Part shown: piece by piece, positions 37,325-49,765 of the stretch | How positions within the stretch are numbered: the first letter of the stretch is position 1 | Layout: each line of letters begins with the position of its first letter | Assembly: GCA_934047225.1 (NCBI GenBank) | Contig: OW203988.1 | Location: 806,001-870,000 of the forward strand | Origin: Ypsolopha sequella | Lineage: Eukaryota; Arthropoda; Insecta; Lepidoptera; Ypsolophidae | DNA: 64,000 bases | Direction of reading: 5' to 3' | Position numbers and translations under genes: made by a program | Notes under the pieces: model-generated | What the model saw: the letters and a program-made list of their open reading frames with translations, nothing else | Told to the model about the DNA's origin: nothing | Database searches by the model: none

Positions 37325-39012
37325 TCTGTATATATAAAATTCAAAGTCCTGACTGACTGACTGACTGATATATCAACGCACAGCCTAAACTGCTGGTTCT
37401 ATAGACTTGAAATTTTGCATAAATAGATACCTTATATAGTGTAGGCATCCACTAAGAAAGGATTTTTTAAAACACTCCCCCTAAGGGGCTGAAACGGGTG
37501 TCCAAAGTTTGTATGGGGAAACAAGATTAGTTAGACTATTTAATTCGAGACTTCACAGGAGTACTCCTATCCATAAATGAGTAAACATGTTTTTCAGTTT
37601 TTTTCAGAATTCAACCCCTAAAAGGGGGAAATGGGGTAAAAATTCTGAAAATCAACATGGGTATCGTTTGAACGGTTTATCGGTTCGCTGATTACGAAAA
37701 CAACAACGATTTTAAAATCCAACTTGGTGGACGTGAAAAAGGCTTTTCCAGAATTCAACCCCTAAAAGGAGGAAATGGGGTGAGAAAGTCTGAAAACCAA
37801 CATGGGTATCGTTTGTATGGTTTATCGGGTCGCTGATTACGAAAACAACAAAGATTTCTGAATCCAATGTAGTGGACGTGAAATACCATCATCCCCTGTT
37901 GGGGTGCGATGGGGTTGAAATGTTGAAATGTGTAAATATCAATATGGGTGTCGTTTTTATGGTTTTTCGGGACGTTAATTAAGAAAATGGCATCGATTAT
38001 GAAATTTAATATAGTGGATATGAAAATTCTTGAAAGTATGTGTGCCGGAGCAAATCGGCTGTAACAGACGAACAGACAGACAGCCACACAAGTGATCCTT
38101 TTAGGGTTCCATTATATATCCACAATCTGTCTATCTATCTATCTGTCTATCTGTCTATCTATCTATCTATCTATCTATATCTATCTATATCCCAGCAAAA
38201 TATATTTGGAACGGAAGGTGGTACATCCCTAAGGGTTGGACCTTGGGGAACCAAAAAAAGTTTCTTTTTTTAATGTCGAAACTTTGGCAGCCTGTATCTA
38301 ACAAATGGCTGGAGTTAGACCCATGTTGATGGGTGTCTAGGAAAAGGTCTCGATGAGATCTACCTAACGAAAGTGTCAACACTTTACAGGCCCGTATCTC
38401 CCAAACGGTTCATGGTAGACCCATGTTCATGGTACTCTAAGAAATGGGCTCGATGACGGTATAAAAAAAAGTCGAATAAAAAAATTGCCAAAATTTTGAT
38501 CGACCATATCTCCCGAACAGCTAATTGTAGGGAGTTCGGGTTGCAACTATAGTGATTGGTCAAGCTGGGGCTACAAGACCAAAAAATAAATTTGAATTTG
38601 ACAGGTTTTGACAGTTTTTTGACAGGTCCAAAAAAGTATTCCGATTTGCATGAAACTCGGTATCAAGGGGCATTCGGGGTCACCCATTACGCTGCCGTAT
38701 TCAAATTTGACATTTTTTGACAACTGATAGGGATTTTGACACCTTTTCGGAAAAACTTTGATCGGTGAGTCCCCGTATTTGGCATTCGATTTGTTTCAAC
38801 GAGGCCGAAATACGAACATGTGAGGACGGAGAACGCGCCCGCGAGGCCGAAGGCCGAGCAGGGCGCGTTAGTAGTCCGAGCATGCGAGTTTTTCAGCCGA
38901 GCACTACACCTTGACTCCCAGAGGAAGTGAAAGCATTTATAATGTTTGTTTCTGAAAAAAATGTAATTTGTTTCCTGTAGGCCACGCGGGCGAAGCCGCG
39001 GGCAGAAGCTAG
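37325..39012 (+). mobile_element. Non-autonomous Helitron, complete ends
   Basis: The 5' end is TC (37325) followed by 'tgtatatataaaattcaaag' and (GACT)n. The 3' end is a GC hairpin, 'cgcgggcgaagccgcgggc', then AGAAG and CTAG (39009-39012). Flanks are A (37324) and T (39013), the expected Helitron insertion between A and T without target duplication. Inside lie about three copies of a ~160-bp module ('aacccctaaaaggggg', 'catgggtatcgttt', 'gctgattacgaaaaca'), a (TCTA)n microsatellite at about 38127-38190, and hairpin-rich GC DNA at 38820-38880. There is no Rep-helicase gene, so it depends on enzymes from elsewhere. The 1688-bp element has an inverted partner at 49766-51531. Confidence 0.88.
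38127..38190. repeat. (TCTA)n microsatellite inside Helitron
   Basis: TCTA tetranucleotides with TCTG interruptions. The partner Helitron has the reverse-complement tract at about 50583-50700, longer and differently interrupted, so the tract expanded independently in the two copies. Confidence 0.9.
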
Positions 39013-39216
39013 TAAAAGACAATTTTGACATCCGCAAAGCATGGCGCTAGCCGCAGTTCTGAATGGAAATTTCCATTCGTGTGCGGTGCGGTGGTACCAT
39101 AGGGTGGCACATTGAAAACGTTTGCAAGTGCTGCGTCCGGGATGACGTCATTCGGTTTTTTCCCGATTCGTTATGTCGATCGCACGGACTGCCTTCCGAA
39201 ACGAACGTCAGGAATA

Positions 39217-39824
39217 CAGTGTGTCCCTCGTACAAGTGCACATCCGAAAAGGAGTGAAACTAGACCTTTTTTTATCGACAAAAAATTATATTTTTTTAGA
39301 AAATCTTTATTTTATAAATTTTGTTTTAAATTTTTTTTTGCCTACCATGGAGACTATGTATAAAATATGTCATAACTTTTGATCTATCAAGAGTAATGCA
39401 ATGAAATAAAACTGTTATGATCCTTAAGAATAGACGTTGTATACCAAATCAAAAACAAAACAATCAACTACCATTACCATAAAAATAATATCCTAAAAGA
39501 TTATTTCTTTAATTTTTCCGTCTTTTTTTTCAGTAATAGTAAATTTTTCAAAATGATGTCCACGTTTTAGTATTCTTTTATTCCTTTTTATCATTGCCTA
39601 TTCCATTATTTTTCTAACAAAAAAAAAAAATACAACGTTGTATCATAAATACAATATTTTCTACGAGCGGTTAACCAAAGGCACTGCGCTCGCGTCCCAT
39701 ACAAAGATACCCAGGTGGAGTATTTTTTCAAGATAAAAAAAAAAAGTTTTTCTTTGTTTTTGTTGATATATTTAGATATAGTTTCACCCACTTTCGGATG
39801 TGCACTTGTACGAGGGACACACTG
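39217..39824. mobile_element. 608-bp MITE with 33-47-bp TIRs and TA duplication
   Basis: Left end CAGTGTGTCCCTCGTACAAG at 39217; the reverse complement ends at 39824. The first 33 bp are identical and similarity runs to about 47 bp. It is flanked by TA at 39215-39216 and 39825-39826, as in Tc1/mariner elements. The interior is A/T runs without a transposase, so it is a miniature non-autonomous element that would have used a transposase in trans. Confidence 0.85.
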
Positions 39825-39826
39825 TA

Positions 39827-42212
39827 TAGTCCGTACGGAACAACACGAACGTTTGCGGTAGTTGCCACATTTTATATACATTTTATGCATTTAGTCACTC
39901 TGATTCGGAAAACGAATACGATTTCCGTGTTCGGAAACTGAGCGTGTACGGCCACCCACCATTGTGGTTGTCAATTTCCATGTGCGTTGTCAATATGCCA
40001 TTTTAAAACGTCAGTTTTGACATTTCTCAGGAAAAATTATTGTTGGGAAACACAACATTTTAGTGTTTCCGGAGAAATCAGTCCTGCTCCAACGCTTTCA
40101 TTTTACACTTGACTATCTTGCTCAGTGGAAGCGGGCCGCTCAGAAATGTCACGATTTCAAAATGTTTTTGTTTATTCTTTTGGAATGATAAGGATGGGTT
40201 TTTAATATGACGGTTATTTTATATCTCATTTTATACCACGATTATTTTGGTGCAAGTTTCATTATGCGTAACCAAATATAACATAAATAAAATTATATTT
40301 ACACCATAGTTTAGGCATATCTATGCAATTTTACGGATGTAGGGTAATGCAAGTAATGACGTATTAAACAGCTAAAATATTAAGATCAAAAAATGAAATA
40401 CGACATACATTTTTACAAAATGTTATTATACCAGTTTCATGGTTTAAAATAAGTTTGAAAAGAGACAAATTGGGAGAATTACTTATTCCACGTGTAACAC
40501 GCTTCTACTCAGCTGTGAAACTCATTTCCAGCTGTTTCAGGTTCCAGCAGGCAGTAATGGAATTGTGGCAACGTCGCACTAACCGACAGATATCGAGGAG
40601 CATATGTATTAATTATCATGAACAAACATAGTAAGCGATGGAACTGTTTGCACTCCACCCATTGCAAATGAACTCCTCCCCCGCCTATCCCTTCGTTACC
40701 TCACCCCGTGCTAAGATCAAGAATCTGCCAATTGCTGGAGTTCGCATTAAAGTGTAATCAGGGCTCAGACGACATGCGTAATGTTAATGAGGTGTGTTAC
40801 GTCTCCTAGGGTCGGTCACGCAGCTCCTGTCTGGGGTGAAAGAGGCGCCAGGCACATGTTCATTTCTCTATTACGGATATTGCAAATCCTCGGTGATATT
40901 TCTAAAATTTAAACTGTAAGTTTCAACCCCAGCATATTGACGTAGATATGACATAGATTCCTCGTATACGTAGGTATACAGAGGGACGCTATAATTTCAT
41001 GTTTCTTGTCACTGACAATTGTCGTGGTAGAGATTTGCCATCAGCAGCAAAGTAATGCAGTATAATTACTCACTCTTGGTCTTATTTAGAACTCTCTTAA
41101 AAATATATAAGCTCTTGTAAGAGGACGACATTCGTGATCATATAGTTTCATATTGCCTTCTGTTTGAACAAGAGCTGTACTATGCTTGAAAAACATCACC
41201 ATAATTACGCTATAAGTGTTTATTTGGTATATTTTCTACGTCTCTGTTCTGCTTTCAGCAGTTTCTAATACTCTTTGCTGAACAAAAGCAAATTAGTAGA
41301 GAAAAATATGCCAAGTTCTGTTGAAGATGGTATAATTATATGAACTTTGATTATGCAGCAGTCATGACTTCTTAAGAGAATGTGTGTGAACTATTAAGTC
41401 AGAAAATGTGCAATGGATTAAGTGTGGTACATTTTACTGCAGTGCTGAACTATTTCCCGCAAATCTGCCGTTATACTGCTTTTATTTAATTCGTGTATTA
41501 AATTAACGCTTACTATTTTATAGTGGTTCACATAAAATAACTTAATCTGATATTGGTTGAATAGATAAACTCACGTGGAACTTTGTACAGTGAATAAAGT
41601 TAAAAATAATAGTATTCCGTTAGCGGTTACTTTTAGTTTTTCTGACGGCTGTACGTAATATTTATTCACTTGCTGCGCATTTAACAATGTAACTATACTA
41701 GTTATTTAGTGGTTTCATTGGTTTTATTGCCAATCTCTAATGTGTCCACATAAAAGCTGTTAATTTATTAACAAAAGGCTAAACGTTGAAATCGTGAACC
41801 ATTACACACGTAGAATACAACCTACTGTATCAAGTTCACATGTGTCACTCTTTTCTGATTTTTGCAAATAAGTGAATCATTATACAACCTTTAGAAAAAA
41901 AACAGACTTAAAACGGATTACATCTCTGTCTAAGAATCGACCACCACTTTTTTTGTATAACCTATAAATTAATATAATTTACGATATTTCGAGCATGAAA
42001 TATTTTATTAATGCATTGAATTATACTTATTATAACCTTTTCTCCAATAATGATGTACAAAACAATCAAAATTAATTAGTTAACTTTCATCAAGGTTCAT
42101 CTATTAACAATTTTTCATAATTTTTTTTAGATAAAATATGTAAATAATAACAGTAAACTTGCATTCCGAATAATTTGTTACGAATGAAGACCCAATATCA
42201 CGTAGGTAATGC
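39827..42212. other. AT-rich DNA without recognised genes
   Basis: A GC-richer patch at 40660-40880 breaks otherwise AT-rich sequence. No coding frame above noise and no repeat termini seen. Confidence 0.5.
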
Positions 42213-42743
42213 ATTTAATAATATCCGCCATTAACAAAATAACTCCATTATAAATTTATCACACGTATTACATTTAATAATATCCGCCATTAACAAAATA
42301 ACTCCATTATAAACTTATCACACGTAATACATTTAATAATATCCGCCATTAACAAAATAACTCCATTATAAACTTATCACACGTATTACATTTAATAATA
42401 TCCGCCATTAACAAAATAACTCCATTATAAACTTATCACACGTATTATATTTAATAATATCCGCCATTAACAAAATAACTCCATTATAAACTTATCACAC
42501 GTATTATATTTAATAATATCCGCCATTGACAAAATAACTCCATTATAAACTTATCACACGTATTACATATAATAATATCCGCCATTAACAAAATAACTCC
42601 ATTATAAACTTATCACACGTATTACATTTAATAATATCCGCCATTAACAAAATAACTCCATTATAAACTTATCACACGTATTATATTTAATAATATCCGC
42701 CATTAACAAAATAACTCCATTATAAACTTATCACACGTATTAC
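42213..42743. repeat. 59-bp tandem repeat, 9 copies
   Basis: The unit contains 'atatccgccattaacaaaat' and 'aacttatcacacgta'. Copies at 42221, 42280, 42339 and so on to 42693 are spaced exactly 59 bp. Differences are single substitutions (attaca/attata, taaatt/taaact, taacaa/tgacaa). No indels. Confidence 0.95.
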
Positions 42744-44550
42744 TTTTGCTGCCTATTAAACTTTATACACCAAAATGTGAGCTTGCTGAATTTTAAGACA
42801 TAAATTAAGGTGTACATGTAAGGTTTGGTCTGACCGCGTGCTCTCTTCATCATTCGATATTCAGTCCTTATAACTACTATTACCTATAATAACGCAAATA
42901 AAACGCTATCGGAACGTTATTAAACAGATATGTGAACTTAAAGCTGAATAATTTGTGCCCATTTAAGAGTTGTATTTGTTGGAAAAGTGCTGACTCAGCT
43001 CTAAGACAGAAATGCTATTTAGCTTCAAGAATAAATGAGATACATTGTTCAGCTGCTTTTCAGTATTTCAGTGCCACTTGGCTCTCCTCTCTGTCGAAAC
43101 TAATACATAATACATTTATATTTGGTCTGAGTATGGATCCATATTAAAGGACTCACTGCGATGTTTGTCCGTCAATCTGTCACAAGCTTTCTCATTTTCA
43201 AAACATTGATCCTCAAGCTGTTTGCATTAGATACACTGCAGCTTCTCATACGTTTCGAGTTATCGACATTAGTGAGGAGAGCCTGCAAGTCCGTCACGCA
43301 TAAAAACGTATTAATTAATACTTAGAGCAGCTAAGTATCAAGTTAACAAACAGTGCCAAGTTTCGTGCAAGTTGGCAGCAAGGAGGTCTCACTTGTTGAT
43401 CTTATTTGTCCTCTTAAAAACTAGAAACATCTCCATTGTGCCCCGCACCGCTGCTCCAGCAACTTCTGGCCCCTCGCCAGACTTCGATGGACTTTAAGTT
43501 AAAACCTTTTGTTTTGTTAAGATTGCATATAAAGTCAGATCAAGCTCTTCATTTTGTATTAATCAGAACTAAGTTCTATGATGTTTCCTTTTAGTTTAAA
43601 ATAGAGCGCCTATACAGCCGTGGCTGTTACGACCACCTAGGAACATGCACTCACGAAAAACTGTATTTTTATTTAATACTTCGACTTCTAAATGAAATAA
43701 TTAAAATGTTGTAAGTTGTTTAGACTCACTTATTTTTAATATAAATTTGAAGGCTGTAAAATTTAAGAGAGGCCCTTTAACATTCTAAATACTTGATATT
43801 TTGAACTATCTTTGTATTTTTTTTTCTATGGAGTGAACTTAAACTTTTGCGTTTTTTTCAAATTGTTTAGATCAGCCCTATAGTCTGCTATCTATATTAA
43901 ACCGATTGACCAAGTCACACAATGTAAAATGGTTATTTGAAGTTTTACATCTGACCTCATACGGAACCTTAAACGTTGCATAATCGTAATGGAACCCTAT
44001 TAAAATAAATACTTACCTATATCTATATATATATAATCTACATGCATATTTTAACTTTATACATATTGAAAAAATAAATAAAGTAAAATATGACACATCA
44101 AATGGATTAAACACAAAACCAAAGAAAATCACTCAAATAGAGACTATTTTCAAAAATAAAATCTATCGAGCGAAAGTTTTTCAATTAGGTAACGCTATTT
44201 ACAACGTAAAGATAAAGGTTTGAAAAACATATATAAGTTTCATATTGATTGCGTCTGTGGTTGATTCAGTACAATCGTTTAAAAACTGTTGAAAAAGGAA
44301 GGCCGCCTTTTAAAGACTATGCTACGGGATCAGGAAGGCTAATTAATGGTCGAAGCATGTAGCAGTGCTTTCCTTAAAATAAAACTAGACATTTTATAGT
44401 AGGTATTACAATGAGAAGATTATTAAATTAAATGAACTTATTATGTAATATTGAAAGTCACATTGCTCATCGGAGCACAATTATTTATTTTGCCAAATGT
44501 AAAAACTGTCAGCGGTCAGAATATACTTGTAATACCGTTCATTACAGCCA
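42744..44550. other. No recognised gene
   Basis: AT-rich DNA. The short frame at 42932-43147 has no family resemblance. Nothing else supported. Confidence 0.5.
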
Positions 44551-44555
44551 TAACA

Positions 44556-45340
44556 CAAGGAATCTAACATCATCTGTTTCGGAGACATGGCTCTTAGAAG
44601 TTTTGCCGAAAAACCTGTCAGTTGTCAAAAGTGTCGAATTTGAAAATGAGACCGTAATCAGTGATCCCAAATGCCTCTTGAAACCGAGTTTCATGTGAAT
44701 CTGACCACTTTTAGTACGTGTCAAAAAACGGCCAAAACCTGTCAAATCTTAATTATTGTGTTTTTGTCACGTAAATCATTCATTACCATTTAAACTCGGA
44801 GTATCTAGCACTAGCCGTTTAGGAGAAACGGTCGAACAAAATAATTTTATGTTTTTTTTTTAAATTTCATTGAATAGGTCTCGTCAAGCGCTTTTCTTAA
44901 AGTACACTTACTGGAGACTTGAATAAATCTCCAGGATAAAATACTTACCGGCTTGAATTATCGGTATGAAATATATGTAATATAATGTCAAAACTTCAAC
45001 GGCCCATATCTACTAAACGCCAGACGCTACACCCATGGTAATGGTACTCTAAGAAATGGTCTCGCCGAGATCTACCCGCCGGAAATGTCAAAACTTCAAC
45101 GGCCCATATCTCCTAAACAGCTGAAGCTAGACTCATGTTCAAAGACTTCAAAGAAAAGGGCTTGATAAGTTATAACCAAAAAAAAAAAAAAAAACTTTTT
45201 GTAGAAATGTTGATCGAGTGTGTCTCCTGAACGGCTAATGCTAGACTCCGGATTAAGATGAATGGTTTAACTGGGGCTACATGATCAAAACAAAATATTT
45301 GATATTTGACAGGTTTTGACAGTTTTATGAAAGGTTCTTA
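44556..45340. repeat. Inverted pair of Helitron-internal sequences
   Basis: The left part (about 44556-44930) follows the order of 50020-50390 (TGTCAAAAGTGTCGAATTTG, GACC...CTGTCAAA, 'ctagcactagccgttt', 'ttttcttaaagtac'). The right part (about 44990-45340) has the same modules reverse-complemented ('gcccatatctcctaaac', 'gaacggctaatgctagact', 'ttgacaggttttgacagt'). The arms thus face each other around a ~60-bp centre. No Helitron termini are visible. Confidence 0.7.
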
Positions 45341-45568
45341 AGAAACAGATGGCGCTGTCGTCGCTACAAAATTGTTGCTTCAGACAGTTAAGCAATTCAC
45401 AGTTGTCATTAACTAAGATTATGTTTATCTGTTTCTTAAGATCAAGGCGTGAAATCACATAACGCCCTCGTGAGCGTTCTGTATGTGCAGTACAAGCTAG
45501 TATATCAAGCAGATGCAAAAATAACAGTGGACAAGTATGATGGAAGAATTCGCCGGTCTAGGTAGGAA

Positions 45569-45640
45569 CCTCGGTGGCGCAATTAGTAGCGCGCTTGTCT
45601 TAATAACAAGAGGTCGCAGGTTCGAATCCTGGCCCGGGGA
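45569..45640 (+). tRNA. tRNA-like sequence (SINE head or tRNA pseudogene)
   Basis: A cloverleaf can be drawn: D arm GCGC/GCGC, anticodon stem CTTGT/ACAAG, T stem with one mismatch and loop TTCGAAT, acceptor 6 of 7 pairs. The Pol III A box (TGGCGCAATTAGTAGC) and a consensus B box (GGTTCGAATCC, 45619-45629) are present, and eight Ts follow directly (45641-45648). The anticodon loop CTTAATA would give UAA with an abnormal U37; its wording resembles tRNA-Ile (AAU) with one base added. A genuine, functional tRNA is doubtful; a SINE head is more likely. Confidence 0.45.
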
Positions 45641-45775
45641 TTTTTTTTCAAATTCTTGTCTTTGGATATATTTCTGATTGATATTTTCTAGTTTGTAATG
45701 CACTCTAATAATATTTAGAATATTCATAGCGATGGATTTCGCAAAATAAACATAACATCTACTTGCCACATAACA
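45569..45775 (+). mobile_element. tRNA-headed SINE
   Basis: The tRNA-like head is followed by an A/T body with 'ctagtttgtaatgcactcta' and 'gcgatggatttcgcaaaat'. The same body occurs on the minus strand at 14200-14330, so this is a dispersed family and not a lone tRNA. It has internal Pol III promoter boxes and needs a LINE for transposition. Confidence 0.6.
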
Positions 45776-47230
45776 AGCTCCGCTTATTTAACCCCTTGAT
45801 TTCACTTAGATTAAATTGTGTTAAGGTGTGTTAATTCGAAAACCATTTCCAGATTCAGGTTTAATAAGCCGTATTTTCGAACTTGTGGTCTAAAAAACCT
45901 CATAATGATGAATATTTCTACGAAAAAGCTGCAATTTCCATTTGCCTTCGTGTGACGTCACTTGAGAAAAGGTTGTTTAGAAATGTGTCCTTAGCTATCA
46001 AGATAAATCTATAAAAATTTGCTGCCGACTGATTTGACAGATGGATGACAGACGAGTAGACAAAAAGAGACAGATCACTTATTTATAAGCAATCACACAT
46101 CACAATCATAAAAAAATAATAGATAATTTATATACCAAAATAATGAAAACTATGTCCTAAAATGGCGAAAATTCACTGAAAACAAATAAAAAATATATTT
46201 TTGAAATGAAGCTTTGGGAACTACAATAAAATTGCAGACAAGTTAAAAGACGTCCAAGTCGTGTAATTCCTGGTAGTTGAGTTGCTCGGTGGTGGGAGCG
46301 AACAGCTGACTCGAGGCGTCGGCGGGGAGGGGAAGAGAGGAGAGCGGGACGAAGCAGCGACGTCATAAGCCGTGGCTTACAAGTCTTACGAGTTACAAGT
46401 CAATTAATGCAATCATAACATGAGATTGTACCGGGAGATGGTGTACGAGTTACTTGTGGAGTTCGTGTGTGTGTGTGTGTGCGGCATTGTTTAGTTGATT
46501 AAAACACGCTTACATGCTTTTGAATGATTACGTGGTCTGTGCTTACACCATTGTTTATAAGCGCTGTCTAGAACAGAAGTTTGAAAAGGGAACGTGTTTG
46601 TATGAGTTTTTATACATACACTATCAGTCACTTTAAGGCGATATGCGACAAATATACGGGTGTTTCTTTTCTGTGTATTTCATGAAATATGATGAATTGA
46701 TGAAATTATTTTTTTTATAAATTTCTGGTAACTATATGCATTTTGACTATATAATCTAAGGTTTTGAAATTGGAAAACATGTTTGGATAAATTTTCCTCG
46801 ATAGAAATAATTGTTGAAATGAGGACTTTAAACCCACATTTTCTCCTCGTTTGACGAATAGGAACCATATACAGAACTCAAACATATTTTATTAGGTGTT
46901 TTAGTTTTAACAATGTCTAAAGATTTAATATTTGAAATTTTGCTAGCTATTATAGTTTCTTTATAAAAATTATAAAATTAACATTTTTCGCTTTCGCCCT
47001 GAATCCGCCCCTCTCGCACTGAGCTTGTTTTCGCTTGGAGTGACAGTGACAAAAATAAAATTCGCATAGCCTCTTAACGGCAAGTGGTTAAATAGGCTTT
47101 TGGAAGCTTTATTTCACTTTGCATTATTGTCAGTTGAATTTTAATTCTTCAAAGAAAAAATAAAATATGTTGGGTAAGTGATATGGTTTCGTTTATTACA
47201 TGGCATCGGTTCTACTTATATTATTATAAC
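45776..47230. other. No recognised gene
   Basis: AT-rich DNA with a (GT)n microsatellite near 46464-46481 and a purine-rich patch 46290-46360. No supported coding frame. Confidence 0.5.
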
Positions 47231-49530
47231 TAGTGTTTTGCGTGGTGCGCGGGCTGCAGGCAGCCCGCGTGAGTTGTAATTGTTCCAAGTTGTACTTCGT
47301 TATTGTTGTTTGTTGTTGCATTTAGTTGTTGTTGTAACTTTTTCGTTAACGTGACAGGACAAGGTATCGAGTTAAAAACACGTTTGAAATTGAGTTGAAA
47401 CAAATTATCAGACGACATTCAAGTAATGGGCAGAAGTCAATTGTATCACGAAATGTTATCGGTCATGATCGGGTGGGAATATAGTCATCGGTCATGATCA
47501 GTTTTCAAAATTATCATCGTCGTAACCGTAATAGCGCGTTGAAATACGTGTGGTAACTTTGATTCAATTGAAGTGGACTAATATTTTGCTATTGTGTACT
47601 CTGACAGTTGTCAAAGGTCCAAAATATACACGGTCGAAATGTGCTGGAACCAACTTTCAACGGAGTCGAATCCCGCTAAGCCCAAGCTCAAACGTTTGGA
47701 AGATACGTCCAAAAGAAACAGTCTTGTAATGCTCTCGGGGTAAAGTGAACTCGGCCTCATGAACTCACATACTCGGCCTTCGAGTCTCGAAGGCCTTCGG
47801 CCTCGCTTATACTCGGTTCGGCCTTCGGCCTCCCTAGAATGACATCAGATATGACTCTGGTGGCCGCGGTGTCGTGCTCGGCCGAAAAACTCGCATGTTC
47901 GGACTCGGAACGCAGCCAGCTCGGCCTTCGGCCTCGCTGGCGCGTTCTCCGTCCTCACATGCTCGTTATTCGGCCTCGCTATAAAGACACTTGTAGGCTC
48001 GGCCTTCGGCCTCGCCGGGATCCTTTCCGTGAAATGTTAACTCTGACAGATGTCAAGTGTCCAAACTGTCAACGGTCTAAATGTGCTTGAACCAATTCAA
48101 CGTAGTCGAATCCCGCTAAGCCCAATCTCAAACGTTTAGGAGATAGGTCCAAAAGAAACTGTCTTGTAATGCTCTCGGGGTAAAGTGAACTCGGCCTCCG
48201 GCCTCGCCGCTTGGTACTGTTTGGCCTCCGGACGATTCCTACGAGGCCTCCGGCTTCGCCTCCGGCCTCGTAGGAATCGTCCTCCGGGGTCGGCCTTCGG
48301 CCTCCCCAGAATGTCATCAGATATGACTCTGGTAGCCGCGTTGTCGTGCTCGGCCGAAAAACTCGCTAGAAAGACACTTGAAGGCTCGGCCTTCGGCCTC
48401 GCCATTAGATCCGAAAAAATGTCCAATCCATTTTTTTTTTCGAAAAAGTGTCAAAATCCCTGTCGGTTGTCAAAAAGTGTCAAATTTGACAGTGGATTCG
48501 TAATCAGCGACCCCATTTACTCCTGAATACCGAGTTTCAAGCGAATCGGAGCACTTTTTTGGACCTGTCAAAAAAATGTCAAATTCTGTCAAATGCCAAA
48601 TTTATTTATGCAGTCGGGTAGCGCTTGGCGGACAGATCACTAAAGTCGAAACCGCAACTCGCTAGGACTTACGGTTCGGGAGATATAGCCGACCAAAGTT
48701 TTCGTAAAAAAATTTTTTTTTTTCGACTTTTTTTTTTTATTTTTTTTTCAGAAAGATCTCGCCGAGCCCTTTTCTTAGAGTACCATGAACATGGGTCTAG
48801 CTCCAGCCGTTTGGGAGATACGGGCCGTTAAAGTTTTGACACCGGGGGGGGGGGCTAGATCTCGGCGAGACCTTTTCTTAGACACCCATCAACATGGGTC
48901 TAACTCAAGCCGTCTCGGAGATACGGGCCGTTAAAGTTTTGACATTTGAAAAAAAAAAAAAATACTTTTTTGTCACCCTATGGTCCGACCCCTAGGGATG
49001 TACCACCTTCCGTTCCGAAGATATGGCCAAAACAAAATTTTTTTGTAACAAATTTTAGAAAAAAAAAAATTCCCATCCCTAGTGACCGGGGACATCCCTA
49101 CGAACTAAGCCCGCTCGCGCTTCGCGCTCGCGGGCTTGTTACGGCGAACTTTCTGTCAATAATGTCAAAAATGTAAATTTTTCCCATCCCTAGTACCCAG
49201 GTACATCACTACGAACTTCGCCCGCTCGCGCTTCGCGCTCGCGTGCTCGTTCGTGCTCGTTCGTAGGCTCGCCCTTCGGGATCGCCTACTCACTCGCGAA
49301 ATTTTTCAAAACTCCCATACAAAATCCCATACAACGACCCGCCTCACTAAAATGTCAAAAAACCATGTCAAATGTCAAAAAATGTCAAATGTCGAGGTTT
49401 TTCCCCACTCACAATTAGACACCCGACATTCCATACATACAACACTACTACCCCAAACGACTCCTTCCAACTAAACAACCATGTCAATGAGTGAGTCAGT
49501 GAGTTACCGTTTTGTAGCTTTATATATAGT
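47231..49530 (-). mobile_element. Probable second-type Helitron (approximate 5' end)
   Basis: On the minus strand the 3' end would be the hairpin GCGGGCTGC/GCAGCCCGC (47252-47271) followed by CTAG (47234-47231) and T. The other end, near 49530, reads ACTATATATAAAGCTACAAA and 'actcactgactcactcattg', like a lepidopteran Helitron 5' end with TC changed to AC. The interior has a ~440-bp direct duplication and many GGCC-TTC-GGCC hairpins. No replicase gene. One continuous element is an inference; it could be a composite. Confidence 0.5.
47596..48420. repeat. Direct duplication of ~440 bp, hairpin-rich
   Basis: 'gtcgaatcccgctaagccca', 'caaacgttt', 'gtcttgtaatgctctcgggg' and 'taaagtgaactcggcctc' occur near 47664-47760 and again near 48107-48200, about 443 bp apart. 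Each ends in runs of 'ctcggccttcggcctcgc'. The two copies differ in the number and loop sequence of the hairpins. Confidence 0.75.
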
Positions 49531-49765
49531 CACATCATCATCACAAAATAAATGAGATTATATGCCTCCTAATTCCTCCGTAGATTGGTCAGTGAATACT
49601 GTCTGTACTACGATTAGAAACGAGTACCTACAAATGTACATTTGTTTCTCACAAGAACAGTATATGAGTGAACGTGCAATAAAGTGGTCCGTCCTCGGCC
49701 CCTGTCGCGTCCCATCAGCCCCGCCGCGTCCTGTCTGTAGGTGTCCATCACTACAATATACTCTA

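Noticed and set aside
45569..45640. Functional tRNA-Leu (UAA)
   Set aside because: tRNA-Leu needs a long variable arm, absent here; position 37 is U and stems have mismatches.
45497..45769. Minus-strand frame with PGQDSNLRP
   Set aside because: This peptide is the usual reverse translation of a tRNA B box; the sequence is the SINE.
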